DNA of 53,985 bases, taken from IMG/VR virus record IMGVR_UViG_3300010370_000051, positions 1 to 53,985 of that record. The stretch is one strand, 5' to 3'. The notes under the pieces were generated by a model. The model did not search any database and was not told the origin of the DNA. It worked only from the letters and a program-made list of their open reading frames with translations. Position 1 is the first letter of the stretch. Every line of letters starts with the position of its first letter. The position numbers were made by a program, and so were the translations under genes. Source of the stretch: a virus. Below are positions 8,609-18,169 of the stretch, piece after piece.

Positions 8609-11600
8609 ATGTCTAATAGTAGGGAGATTTCTCAATTTTCATCGTTCATCTATGTAGATGATAAAAATAGAAATATTGGAATTGCAACAACTGCAACTCC
8701 CTATGTTGGTATAGGAACCACAAATCCAACATCAAAACTTTACGTTGTTGGTGATGGTTACTTTACTGGTGTTGTTACAGCATCAAATTTTTCTGGTAAT
8801 GTTTCAAGTGCTACTTATGCTACATCAGCAGGTATAGCAACAGCACTTCAGACCGCAAGAACTTTTGAAATTACTGGTGATATTGTTGCTTCGCCAATTA
8901 GTTTTGATGGAACTGGAAATGTATCTCTAGCAGCAACTATCCAACCAAATTCAGTTGCTCTTGGTTCTGATACGACTGGTGACTATGTTCAAACAGTATC
9001 TGGAACATTAAATCAGATCACGGTTACTGGTGGGACTGGTGAAGGTTCAACACCAACATTAAGTCTTCCAAATAATTTAGTTATTCCTCAGGACGCAATA
9101 GTTACAAGAGATCTTCAGGTTAATCGCAACCTAAACGTAACTGGAAATATTACAATTGGTGGTACAACAGCATTTATTAATGTTCAGGAATTAAGAGTTA
9201 CTGACCCAGATCTTGTTCTTGGATTTAGAACAGATGCTTTTGGTAATGATTCTTCTACAGATAATACAGCAAATCACGGTGGTATTGCAATTGCATCCAC
9301 TGAAGGAACCCCATTAACTCAATTATTCATTGCTGGAATTGAAACTACTCCATCCACATATAAGAAAATTATGTGGTTTAAGGCGGGTACTTTTGCTGGA
9401 CTTGGAACCGACGCTTGGTTAAGTAATTATGCTATTGGTATTGGTTCGACACAGTTCCCAGTGGGGACAAGACTCGCTGCCGGTTCTGTTCAATTTACTG
9501 AAAGAGATTTAGTAGTCGTTAGAAACATTAACGCTTCTGGTGTTGTAACGGCATCAAGTTTTTCTGGCAATGCTTCTAGTGCTACTTATGCTTCAGTAGC
9601 AGGAATCGCAACCTATGCCGTTACCGCTGGAGTCTCTACGTTCTCTGGTTATGCTAACGTTGCTGGCATTGCAACTTACGCAACCAATGCTGGATTAAGT
9701 ACTTATGCTACATCAGCAGGTATAAGCACTTATTCTAATAATGCTGGTATAGCAACCTATGCCGTTACCGCTGGAGTCTCTACGTTCTCTGGTTATGCTA
9801 ACGTTGCTGGCGTCTCTACGTTCTCTGGTTACGCTAACGTTGCTGGTGTCTCTACGTTCTCTGAATATGCTTCAGTAGCAGGAATCGCAACCTATGCCGT
9901 TACCGCTGGAGTTGCTACAAATGCACAAGGTCTCATAGGAACTCCAAATATTACTGTTGCAAATATTACTGCAGCAAGTCTAAATTCAAGTGGTATTGTT
10001 ACTGGTTCTTCTTTCCGACCAAGCACTGGTTATTATCAATCGGCAAATGGAACCAATGCTTTTTATGTATTTGATACTAGTGGTGATGTATCTTTTCAAG
10101 GAAAGATAGTTACAAATTATATAAGAAGTAATACCAATTTAAATCCAACTATTACAGTTTCGGATCTTGATTTACAGTTTGCAAGAAATGTTACTATTTC
10201 TGGTATTACAACTTCAACTGGTGGTTTTGTAGGAAACTTAACAGGAACAGCATCAACAGCATCATTTGCTACAACTGCTTATAATTTAACTGATGCTGCA
10301 AATATTACTACTGGAACTATTAATAGTGCTAGATTAAGTGGAACTTATAATATTAATATTAATGGTAATGCTTCAAGTGCTACTTACGCAACATCAGCAG
10401 GAATTGCTACTTATTCTAATAATGCTGGTATAGCAACATCAGTCATTGGTGGAATTGCATCTGTTACACAATTAAATGTTTCTGGAGTTTCAACATTTAA
10501 TTCAAATGTTGGTATTAAGACATTAAATGCTACATCGGCACTTTATGTCGTTGGTGATACTTATATAACTGGAATTTTAACAGCAAATAGAATTTTTAGT
10601 TCCATTTATGGAGAATTTACTGGTTCTTCTGTAACTAGTGATTCTCTTGTAGGAACTGCTTTATCTATTTCTGGTATTAGCACTCTTGGAATTACTAGTG
10701 CTACGAATCTAACCGCACAACAACTGAATGTAACCGGTCTTTCAACTTTTGCTGGAATTACCACAGTCACTGGAGAGACTTTATTCTCCAAGCAATTAAA
10801 CGTTTCTGGTGTTTCCACATTCAAAGGAAATGTAAATCTTGCTGATAATGCAAGTCTGTATCTTGGTGATGGAAATGATTTAAGAATTTTTCATAATGGA
10901 TCAAATAGTTTTATTTCGGAAGTTGGAACTGGAGGACTTTTTATTGATGCATCTAGTACCACCTATAGATCTGCATCACATACATTTAAAAATGGCGGTT
11001 CAACAGAAAACCTTGCAATCTTCACTGAAAATAGTTCAGTAGAACTTTATTATGACAACTCCAAAAAGTTTGAAACTTCTGGTGTTGGCGCAACCGTTTA
11101 TGGAACACTCGATACAACTCAACTAAACGTTTCTGGTTTTTCTACTTTTGTAGGAGTCTCAACATTCCAGTCATCTTTATTTGGTTCTCAAGCATCCTTT
11201 ACTGGTGTTGTAACAGCATCAAGTTTTTCTGGAAATGCTTCAAGTTCTACTTATTCAACATCGGCAGGAATTGCCACTTATGCTACATCGGCAGATATTG
11301 CTACTTATGCGACTAATGCAGGAATAGCAACAAATCTCAAAGGTGGTGCAGGTGGTTCTATACCTTATCAAACTGCAGCAGATACAACCACTTTCTTAGC
11401 AAATGGTATTTCTGGTTATATTTTACAGGCAAATGGTGGTACAAGCGCACCTTCTTGGGTTCCTGCAGCACCTGCATCTGCAATTACTGGACTTACAATA
11501 AGAGACGAAGGTACAATTGTTGGTACTGCAAATAGTGTTTCGCAACTTAATTTTGTTGGTGCAACTGTTACTGCGACTGCATCTGGTTCTATTTCTACAA

Positions 11601-11902
11601 TTACAGTTTCTGCTCCTGCTGGAATGGAAATTCGTGATGAAGGAACAATTGTTGGAAGTGCAATTACATCAATAAATATTGTCGGTGCAGGAATTACTGC
11701 AACAGCATCAGGTACTGCAACAACAATTACTTCATTGAGTCCAACTGGTGGTGGAACAGATGCTGTATTTTACTTGAATGATAATACTATAAACAATGCT
11801 TATACGATTCCTTCTGGAAAGAATGCTCTTTCAGTTGGACCACTTACAATTAATGCGACTGTCACAATTAGTGCGAATGCAAGTTGGGTTGTAATTTCCT
11901 AA
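8609..11902 (+). CDS. Tail fibre-like protein with YATSAG / VSTFSGYANVAG repeats
   Basis: 1097 aa. It shares modules with the preceding fibre gene: KLYVVGDGYFTG, DAANITTGTINSARLSG and TSVIGGIASVTQLNVSG, in places nearly identical at DNA level. Low-complexity runs of YATSAGIAT and a 12-residue unit VSTFSGYANVAG (DNA 9612-9900) are likely fibre shaft. Residues ~740-830 (LADNASLYLGDGNDLRIFHN) are of a type found in phage fibres, and two copies of IRDEGTIVG lie near the C-terminus. No intramolecular chaperone domain is seen at its end. It probably forms part of a long fibre or whisker; partner proteins cannot be named. Confidence 0.82.
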   Translation: MSNSREISQFSSFIYVDDKNRNIGIATTATPYVGIGTTNPTSKLYVVGDGYFTGVVTASNFSGNVSSATYATSAGIATALQTARTFEITGDIVASPISFDGTGNVSLAATIQPNSVALGSDTTGDYVQTVSGTLNQITVTGGTGEGSTPTLSLPNNLVIPQDAIVTRDLQVNRNLNVTGNITIGGTTAFINVQELRVTDPDLVLGFRTDAFGNDSSTDNTANHGGIAIASTEGTPLTQLFIAGIETTPSTYKKIMWFKAGTFAGLGTDAWLSNYAIGIGSTQFPVGTRLAAGSVQFTERDLVVVRNINASGVVTASSFSGNASSATYASVAGIATYAVTAGVSTFSGYANVAGIATYATNAGLSTYATSAGISTYSNNAGIATYAVTAGVSTFSGYANVAGVSTFSGYANVAGVSTFSEYASVAGIATYAVTAGVATNAQGLIGTPNITVANITAASLNSSGIVTGSSFRPSTGYYQSANGTNAFYVFDTSGDVSFQGKIVTNYIRSNTNLNPTITVSDLDLQFARNVTISGITTSTGGFVGNLTGTASTASFATTAYNLTDAANITTGTINSARLSGTYNININGNASSATYATSAGIATYSNNAGIATSVIGGIASVTQLNVSGVSTFNSNVGIKTLNATSALYVVGDTYITGILTANRIFSSIYGEFTGSSVTSDSLVGTALSISGISTLGITSATNLTAQQLNVTGLSTFAGITTVTGETLFSKQLNVSGVSTFKGNVNLADNASLYLGDGNDLRIFHNGSNSFISEVGTGGLFIDASSTTYRSASHTFKNGGSTENLAIFTENSSVELYYDNSKKFETSGVGATVYGTLDTTQLNVSGFSTFVGVSTFQSSLFGSQASFTGVVTASSFSGNASSSTYSTSAGIATYATSADIATYATNAGIATNLKGGAGGSIPYQTAADTTTFLANGISGYILQANGGTSAPSWVPAAPASAITGLTIRDEGTIVGTANSVSQLNFVGATVTATASGSISTITVSAPAGMEIRDEGTIVGSAITSINIVGAGITATASGTATTITSLSPTGGGTDAVFYLNDNTINNAYTIPSGKNALSVGPLTINATVTISANASWVVIS
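9612..9900 (+). repeat. 36-bp tandem repeats in fibre shaft
   Basis: The unit encoding VSTFSGYANVAG occurs singly near 9620-9665 and then three times in tandem from about 9773 to 9880, the last copy diverged. The flanking segment that starts AACCTATGCCGTTACCGC recurs around it. Codons in these copies differ from the neighbouring YATSAG runs, suggesting a separate recent amplification. Confidence 0.75.
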
Positions 11903-11905
11903 ATA
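11898..11905 (+). promoter_or_regulatory. Late promoter box
   Basis: CCTAAATA overlapping the end of the previous gene, 19 bases before the next fibre start; the CTAAATA form recurs throughout this window before structural genes. Confidence 0.55.
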
Positions 11906-11923
11906 CATAAAAAAGAATGTAGA

Positions 11924-14900
11924 ATGCCTGTAAATATAGGACCAAATAGTATTACTGGTATTACTCAAGTTAATAATCCAGATGATGCTGTAAATAAAAC
12001 TTATGTGGATAGTCGTGCAGGAGTTCCCACACTTGCAGGAAACGAGAATGAGTTTCTGTATAGTGACGGAATCAATGCGACTTGGGAACCAATAGGAGCA
12101 ACGCAGGAATACACTACTTTTGGTTCTTATACTTATACAGTACCACCACAAGCAAAAGAATTATTGATTGAGGCAACTGGTGCTGGTGGTGGTGGAGCAA
12201 GTGGAAATACTGATACTAGTTCTTATGAAACTGCAAGTATTTGGACTTTAAGAACTGGTTGTTTTTCTAATAATATTATTCGTTCTTTTATTTATTCAAC
12301 TTTTTATGTTTCTAGTGACAATGGTGGTAGAATTGGAACTTCAACAGATGCAATCACCTGGACTTTAAGAACTTCTGGTTTTGGTGGTACTACTATTTCT
12401 GGTCTTATTTATGCAAATAATACTTATCTTGCTGGTGGTAGTGGTGGAGTCTTAAACACCTCAACAGATGCAATTGCTTGGACTTTAAGAACTTCTGGTT
12501 TTGCTGTTATATACAATATTCTTGCTCTTACTTATGGAACTGTTTATGTTGCTAGTGGTAGTGGTGGAGTCTTAAACACCTCAACAGATACAATTACTTG
12601 GGAATTAAGAACTTCTGCAATTAGTTTAAGTAGTATTAATGCACTTACTTTTGGAAATAATCTTTATGTTATTGGTGCTGGGGGAACATTACAATCTTCA
12701 ACAGATGCAATTGTCTGGACTTTAAGAACTTCTGCTGGTTTTGGTGCTAATCAAATTAATGCACTTACTTATGCAAACAATATTTATGTTGCAGGTGATC
12801 AAAGTGGAATCTTAAACACCTCAACAGACACAATCACCTGGACTTTAAGAACTTCTGGTTTTGGTGTGGCTGGTATTCTTGCTCTTACTTATGCAAACAA
12901 TACTTATTTTGCAGGTGGTGCTAATGGAATCTTAAACACATCAACAGATGCTATTGCTTGGACTTTAAGGACTGCTGGTTTTGCTACTAATGGTATTTAT
13001 TCCCTTACTTATGCAAACAATACTTATGTTGCTGGTGGTGTTAGTGGAACTCTATCAGTATCACCCCACATACCACCAGGAATGACAGGAGGTTCTGGAG
13101 GTTCTGGAGCATCAGCATCCTGGAGTATTTCAAAAGACCAAATTATATCTTCTGGAATTACTGTGAATGTTTCAAGAGGTGGATTTGGTGGTCAATTAGT
13201 TCCTGTTCGTTGGATTTTAAGAACTGCTTCTTTTACTAATCAACCTATTACTTCACTTATCTTTGGAAATAATACTTATGTTGGTGGTGGTAGTGGTTTG
13301 GGAATATTAAACACCTCAACAAACGCAATCACCTGGACTTTAAGAACTGCTGGGTTTGGTGTTAATGGTATTAATGCTCTTATCTACTCAAATTTTTATG
13401 TTGCTGGTAGTACTGGTGGAGTCTTAAACACTTCAACAGATGCAATCACCTGGACTTTAAGAACTTCTGGTTTTGGTTCTAATAGTATTGGTGAACTTAC
13501 TTATGCTTTGGGACAAACAAATGCTTATGTTGCTGGTGGTGATAATGGAATCTTAAACACCTCAACAGATGCAATTACTTGGACTTTAAGAACTTCTGGT
13601 TTTGGTGTTAATGCTATTCGTGCCCTTACTTATGCAAATAATCTTTATGTTGCTGGTGGAGACGGGGGGTTAAGTACTTCAACAGACGCAATTTCTTGGG
13701 TTTTAAGAACTTCTGGTAATCTTCCTAGAATCATTACTTATGCAAATAATCTTTATGTTGCTGGTGGAAATGGTAGTACTGGAGTCTTAACTACCTCAAC
13801 AGACGCAATCATTTGGACTTTAAGAACTTCTGGTTTTGGTACTAGTAGTATTATTGCTCTTACTTATGCAAACAATACTTATGTTGCTGGTGGTGTTGGT
13901 GGAATTTTAAACACCTCAACAGACGCAATCACCTGGACTTTAAGAACTTCTAATACTACGCAACTTATTTACGCACTTATTAATACAAACAATGCTTATG
14001 TTGCTGGGTGTGCTGGTGCAACTTTACTCACATCAAACGTAACAGCAGAAAATGGTTCAAATACTACAATAACCTGGACTGGACCAAGCAGTAGAACTTA
14101 TACACTTTCAGTAAATGGTGGTGATGCAGGGTCAAACACTGGATTTTTATTAGGTGGTTCTGGTGGTACAATACCAACTACAGATAGCAATTATCTTCAA
14201 GCATCTGCTGGTCTTTCTGGTGTTGCTGGAAGAGTAGTACCAACAACAGGATTTTCACCTGCTACTGCATCAAGTTCTTTTCAATCAACTGCTGGTGGTT
14301 CTGGTGGTTATAGTAGTGCAAGTTCTCGTTCTGCATCTCTTGGTGGTTCTGGTGGAACCATTAATTATTATGGTTCAACCAACACTTTTACTAATATTGA
14401 GGTTAGTGGAAGAATTGCTAGTTCAATTTCTGGACTCTCTTATGGTAATGGTGGAAGTGGTGGTGGTGCTGTGAGTGATAATGCTCTTTATTGGACTTCA
14501 AGAACTTCTGGTTTTAGTACTGCTGTAATTAATGCTCTTACTTATGGAAACAATACTTATCTTGCTGGTGGTGCTAATGGAATTTTAAATACCTCAACAG
14601 ATGCAATTAGTTGGATTATAGGAACTTCTGGTACTGGTAGTACTATTAATGGGGTGGTATATGGAGACAATCTTTATGTTACAGTTGGTGCTGTTCCAAT
14701 AACCACTTCAACAGATTTAATTACTTGGGTTTTGAGAACTTCTGGTGTAGGTGCTCTTTCGATTTATGCTCTTACTTATTCAACTTTTTATGTTGCTGGT
14801 GGTCAAAGTGGAAGATTAATCACTTCAACAGATGCAATTGCCTGGACTTTAAGAACTGCTGGTTTTGTTTCTAATGCTTTATCACTCACCTATGCAAACA

Positions 14901-15454
14901 ATCTTTATATTGTCGGTGGTTCTGGTGGAATATTAAACACCTCAACAGATGCAATTACTTGGTCTTTAAGAACTACTATTGGTTTTAGTACTATTTACTC
15001 ACTAACCTATGCCAACAATACTTATGTTGCTGGTGGTGTTAGTGGTGCTAGTGTAGGAATATTAAACACCTCAACTGACACAATCACCTGGACATTAAGA
15101 ACTACCGGATATGGTTTTGGTAGTTTAATTAATGCATTAACTTATGCAAACAGTACTTATGTTGCTGGTGGTGGTAGTGGAAATGTATCTATTTCAACAG
15201 ACGCAATCACTTGGATTTTAAGAACTGCTGGTTTTAGTACTAATGCTATTAATGCCCTTACTTTTGGTAATAACCTGTATGTTGCTGGTGGTGTTAATGG
15301 TACTCTCACAACCTCCCCAACAATATCTGCAGGTTCAGGAGGTTCTGGAGTCAAAGGTGGTGGAGGTGGTGGAGGTGGTTATGAAGAAACCACAGACACT
15401 GCAGGTGCAGGTGGTGATGGTGGTGATGGTTATGTTCGTATCAGTTGGGCATAA
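11924..15454 (+). CDS. Gly-rich fibre scaffold carrying three seven-repeat propellers
   Basis: 1176 aa. N-terminal ~100 residues: short docking region with NPDDAVNKTYVDS, then YTVPPQAKELLIEATGAGGG, the start of a glycine-rich domain. This scaffold is interrupted three times by arrays of a ~40-aa repeat with consensus TSTDAITWTLRTSGFG then ALTYANNTYVAGG. By the W-T-L-R-T marker the arrays hold 7, 7 and 7 units, as expected for three seven-bladed propellers. The C-terminus is GVKGGGGGGGGYEE then GGDGGDGYVRISW, a poly-Gly end resembling Gly-rich adhesin tips. Probable role: receptor binding at fibre tips (inference). Two paralogues follow. No protease or chaperone domain is seen. Confidence 0.85.
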   Translation: MPVNIGPNSITGITQVNNPDDAVNKTYVDSRAGVPTLAGNENEFLYSDGINATWEPIGATQEYTTFGSYTYTVPPQAKELLIEATGAGGGGASGNTDTSSYETASIWTLRTGCFSNNIIRSFIYSTFYVSSDNGGRIGTSTDAITWTLRTSGFGGTTISGLIYANNTYLAGGSGGVLNTSTDAIAWTLRTSGFAVIYNILALTYGTVYVASGSGGVLNTSTDTITWELRTSAISLSSINALTFGNNLYVIGAGGTLQSSTDAIVWTLRTSAGFGANQINALTYANNIYVAGDQSGILNTSTDTITWTLRTSGFGVAGILALTYANNTYFAGGANGILNTSTDAIAWTLRTAGFATNGIYSLTYANNTYVAGGVSGTLSVSPHIPPGMTGGSGGSGASASWSISKDQIISSGITVNVSRGGFGGQLVPVRWILRTASFTNQPITSLIFGNNTYVGGGSGLGILNTSTNAITWTLRTAGFGVNGINALIYSNFYVAGSTGGVLNTSTDAITWTLRTSGFGSNSIGELTYALGQTNAYVAGGDNGILNTSTDAITWTLRTSGFGVNAIRALTYANNLYVAGGDGGLSTSTDAISWVLRTSGNLPRIITYANNLYVAGGNGSTGVLTTSTDAIIWTLRTSGFGTSSIIALTYANNTYVAGGVGGILNTSTDAITWTLRTSNTTQLIYALINTNNAYVAGCAGATLLTSNVTAENGSNTTITWTGPSSRTYTLSVNGGDAGSNTGFLLGGSGGTIPTTDSNYLQASAGLSGVAGRVVPTTGFSPATASSSFQSTAGGSGGYSSASSRSASLGGSGGTINYYGSTNTFTNIEVSGRIASSISGLSYGNGGSGGGAVSDNALYWTSRTSGFSTAVINALTYGNNTYLAGGANGILNTSTDAISWIIGTSGTGSTINGVVYGDNLYVTVGAVPITTSTDLITWVLRTSGVGALSIYALTYSTFYVAGGQSGRLITSTDAIAWTLRTAGFVSNALSLTYANNLYIVGGSGGILNTSTDAITWSLRTTIGFSTIYSLTYANNTYVAGGVSGASVGILNTSTDTITWTLRTTGYGFGSLINALTYANSTYVAGGGSGNVSISTDAITWILRTAGFSTNAINALTFGNNLYVAGGVNGTLTTSPTISAGSGGSGVKGGGGGGGGYEETTDTAGAGGDGGDGYVRISWA
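12242..13065 (+). repeat. Propeller array 1: seven WTLRT repeats
   Basis: Seven units of ~117-126 bp, inserted after GAGGGGASG in the scaffold. Units are highly alike at DNA level (CAACAGATGCAATCACCTGG recurs), and the most variable part is the segment after RTSG. Confidence 0.8.
13211..14040 (+). repeat. Propeller array 2: seven WTLRT repeats
   Basis: Seven units, inserted after the scaffold segment TVNVSRGGFGGQ and before NTTITWTGPSSRTYTL. Same unit length and consensus as array 1. Confidence 0.8.
14492..15320 (+). repeat. Propeller array 3: seven WTLRT repeats
   Basis: Seven units, inserted after YGNGGSGGGAVSDN and before GGSGVKGGGGGGGG. One unit has IIGT in place of TLRT, so counting uses the whole unit rather than the motif alone. 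Confidence 0.8.
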
Positions 15455-15466
15455 GGAGGACTAACA

Positions 15467-18136
15467 ATGCCAGTAGATCCAATTAAATTTTCAGAAAATA
15501 GTATTTCAGGACTTACAACAGCAACGGATTTCACTGATGTTCCGTATAAGTCTTATGTGGATTCTAATGTTTCTCCACTACCTTCACAGGTTGGTGCATC
15601 AGGTAAATTTCTTACCACAACAGATGGAACAACAAGAACTTGGGATTATGTTTCTAATTACCAAGAATTTACAACCACAGGAGAGCAAACATTTACGGTT
15701 CCAAGTCAGGCAAATCTTTTATACATTGAAGCAACTGGTGCTGGTGGTGGAGGAAGTGCAGGACAAAGTAATGCATTGAATGCCGTGACTTGGACTTTAA
15801 GAACTGCTCGTTTTAGTTCTAGCATCATTTATTCCTTTACTTATTCAACTTTTTATGTTGCAGGTAGTCAAAGTGGAATCTTAAACACCTCAACAAATGC
15901 AATTGTCTGGACTTTAAGAACTTCTGGTTTTGGTTCTGGTGGTACTATTCTTGCTCTTACTTATGCAAACAATACTTATATTGGTGGTGGTACTAGTGGA
16001 ACCTTAATCACTTCAACAGATGCAATTGCTTGGACTTTAAGAACTTTTGGATTGGGTACTACTCAAATTAATACTCTTACTTATGGAAACAATACTTATG
16101 TTGCTGGTACTAATACTGGAGATATAAACACTTCAACAGACGCAATCACTTGGGAATTGAGAACTGCTGGTTTTGGTGGTAATGGTATTTCTGCCCTTAC
16201 TTATGCAAACAATACTTATGTTGCTGGTCGTGTTAGTGGAATCTTAAACACCTCAACAGATGCAATTGCTTGGACTTTAAGAACTTCTGGTTTTGGTATT
16301 AATCAAATTGTTGCTCTTACTTATGGAAACAATCTTTACGTTGCTGGTGGTCAAACTGGAACATTAAACACCTCAACAGATGCAATCACCTGGACTTTAA
16401 GAACTTCTGGTTTTGGTTCTGGTGGTACTATTCTTCCTCTTACTTATGGAAACAATACTTATGTTGCTGGCGGAGATAGTGGAGTATTAAATACCTCAAC
16501 AGATGCAATCACCTGGACTTTAAGAACTTCTGGTTTTGGAACTAATATCATTTATGCTTTAACTTATGCAAACAATACTTATGTTGCTGGTGGTGCTAGT
16601 GGAATCTTAAATACCTCATACGCACAAGCATCAGGAGCAGGAGGTTCATCAGGTTCTTATACGTCTTGGTATATTCCAAAGAACATTGTTTCTTCTAATA
16701 TCACTGTCAATCCTGGTGTTGGTGGTACTGGTGCAACAACAGATGCAGGTACTGGTTCAGCAGGAGCAGGAACAACAATAACTTGGACTGGACCTGGAGG
16801 AACTTATACACTTACTGCAAATGGTGGAGGTGCTGGTGGAATAGCAGGAGCAGCACAATTAGTTACGCAGTCAAGTTCTTTTTATACCACTGCTGGACTT
16901 TCTGGAGCACCACAAACTCCAATTGATGGTGGATTTACAGCAACCGCACAAACCAACCAATTCCAACCAACGGGTGGTGGTAGTGGTGGTTTTACAACAA
17001 GTATTGGAGTTTCTGGTGGTAATGGTGGGTCTATCGTATCTTATGGAAATACTATTTTCTCTCTTGCAGGTTATGGTGATGGTAGTAATGGCAATAGTGC
17101 AACAGCAATCACCGCACTTCCTTATGGATTAGGTGGTGGTGGAGGTGGTGCGGTTGTTGATAATCCACCACCAAGTGCAACCTGGACTTTAAGAACTTCT
17201 GGTTTTAGTGGTAATTCAATTAATGCTCTTACTTATGCAAACAATACTTATGTTGCTGGTGGTGTTAATGGAGTATTAAACACTTCAACAGATGCAATTG
17301 CCTGGACTTTAAGAACTTCTGGTTTGGGTGGTAATTACATTTATGCACTTACTTATGGAACTGTTTATGTTGCTAGTGGTAGTGGTGGAGTCTTAAACAC
17401 TTCAACAGATGCAATCACCTGGACTTTAAGAACTTCTGGGACAACTGTTTCTGTTTATGGACTTACTTTTGGAAACAATACTTATGTTGCTGGTGGAAGT
17501 TTTGCTGGAATTCCAGAATTAACCACCTCAACAGATGCAATCACCTGGACTTTAAGAACTTCTGGTTCTACTAATACTATTTGGACACTTACTTATGCAA
17601 ACAATACTTATCTTGCTGGTGGTAATGCTGGAATCTTAAATACCTCAACAGACACAATCACCTGGACTTTAAGAACTGCTGGTTTTGGTGTTAATGCTAT
17701 TCGTGCTCTTACTTATGCAAACAATACTTATCTTGCTGGTGGTAATGCTGGAATCTTAAACACATCAACAGATGCAATTGCTTGGACTTTAAGAACTTCT
17801 GGGACAACTGTTTCTGTTTATGGACTTACTTTTGGAAACAATACTTATGTTGCTGGTGGTGCTAATGGAATCTTAAACACATCAACAGATGCAATCACCT
17901 GGACTTTAAGAACTTCTAATGTTGCAACTAATATTAATGCTCTTACCTACGCAAACAATACTTATATTGGTGGTACTAGTGGTGGAACCTTAATCACTTC
18001 AACAGCAACAGCAACTGCAGGTGCAGGAGGTTCTGGTGTTCGTGGAGGTGGTGGAGGTGGTGGTGCTTCTATTGGTTCTACTTTTGGTCGTGGTGGTAAT
18101 GGTGGTGATGGTTACGTGAAGATTACCTGGTGGTAA
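15467..18136 (+). CDS. Gly-rich fibre scaffold carrying two seven-repeat propellers
   Basis: 889 aa, paralogue of the preceding gene, with a strong AAGGAGG ribosome binding site. Same N-terminal plan (ATDFTDVPYKSYVDS, then FTVPSQANLLYIEATGAGGG), same scaffold segments (SWYIPKNIVSSNITVNPGVG, TITWTGPGGTYTLTANGG) and the same poly-Gly end finishing GGDGYVKITWW. Seven-repeat arrays occupy the first and third insertion sites, but the second site is empty: the scaffold runs from VNPGVGG straight into the ITWTGPGG segment. This empty site explains the shorter length (889 against 1176 aa, close to one propeller). Likely a receptor-binding fibre or tip protein. Confidence 0.85.
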   Translation: MPVDPIKFSENSISGLTTATDFTDVPYKSYVDSNVSPLPSQVGASGKFLTTTDGTTRTWDYVSNYQEFTTTGEQTFTVPSQANLLYIEATGAGGGGSAGQSNALNAVTWTLRTARFSSSIIYSFTYSTFYVAGSQSGILNTSTNAIVWTLRTSGFGSGGTILALTYANNTYIGGGTSGTLITSTDAIAWTLRTFGLGTTQINTLTYGNNTYVAGTNTGDINTSTDAITWELRTAGFGGNGISALTYANNTYVAGRVSGILNTSTDAIAWTLRTSGFGINQIVALTYGNNLYVAGGQTGTLNTSTDAITWTLRTSGFGSGGTILPLTYGNNTYVAGGDSGVLNTSTDAITWTLRTSGFGTNIIYALTYANNTYVAGGASGILNTSYAQASGAGGSSGSYTSWYIPKNIVSSNITVNPGVGGTGATTDAGTGSAGAGTTITWTGPGGTYTLTANGGGAGGIAGAAQLVTQSSSFYTTAGLSGAPQTPIDGGFTATAQTNQFQPTGGGSGGFTTSIGVSGGNGGSIVSYGNTIFSLAGYGDGSNGNSATAITALPYGLGGGGGGAVVDNPPPSATWTLRTSGFSGNSINALTYANNTYVAGGVNGVLNTSTDAIAWTLRTSGLGGNYIYALTYGTVYVASGSGGVLNTSTDAITWTLRTSGTTVSVYGLTFGNNTYVAGGSFAGIPELTTSTDAITWTLRTSGSTNTIWTLTYANNTYLAGGNAGILNTSTDTITWTLRTAGFGVNAIRALTYANNTYLAGGNAGILNTSTDAIAWTLRTSGTTVSVYGLTFGNNTYVAGGANGILNTSTDAITWTLRTSNVATNINALTYANNTYIGGTSGGTLITSTATATAGAGGSGVRGGGGGGGASIGSTFGRGGNGGDGYVKITWW
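15791..16617 (+). repeat. Propeller array 4: seven WTLRT repeats
   Basis: Seven units, inserted after GAGGGGSAGQS (first site). Units 2 and 6 both carry the variable loop GFGSGGTI, suggesting duplication or gene conversion of that blade. Confidence 0.8.
17183..18003 (+). repeat. Propeller array 5: seven WTLRT repeats
   Basis: Seven units, inserted after YGLGGGGGGAVVDN (third site). Two units share SGTTVSVYGLTFGNNTYVAG almost exactly, again pointing to blade duplication. Confidence 0.8.
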
Positions 18137-18142
18137 TAAATA
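18135..18142 (+). promoter_or_regulatory. Late promoter box
   Basis: AATAAATA directly around the stop of the preceding gene and 28 bases before the next fibre start, which also has an AAGGAAGG ribosome binding site. Confidence 0.55.
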
Positions 18143-18169
18143 TTAAAAAGGAAGGAATAAGAACATAAA

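Noticed and set aside
3676-15354. Minus-strand ORFs within the fibre genes
   Set aside because: All are shadows of low-complexity plus-strand genes, lack ribosome sites and have no sensible protein composition.
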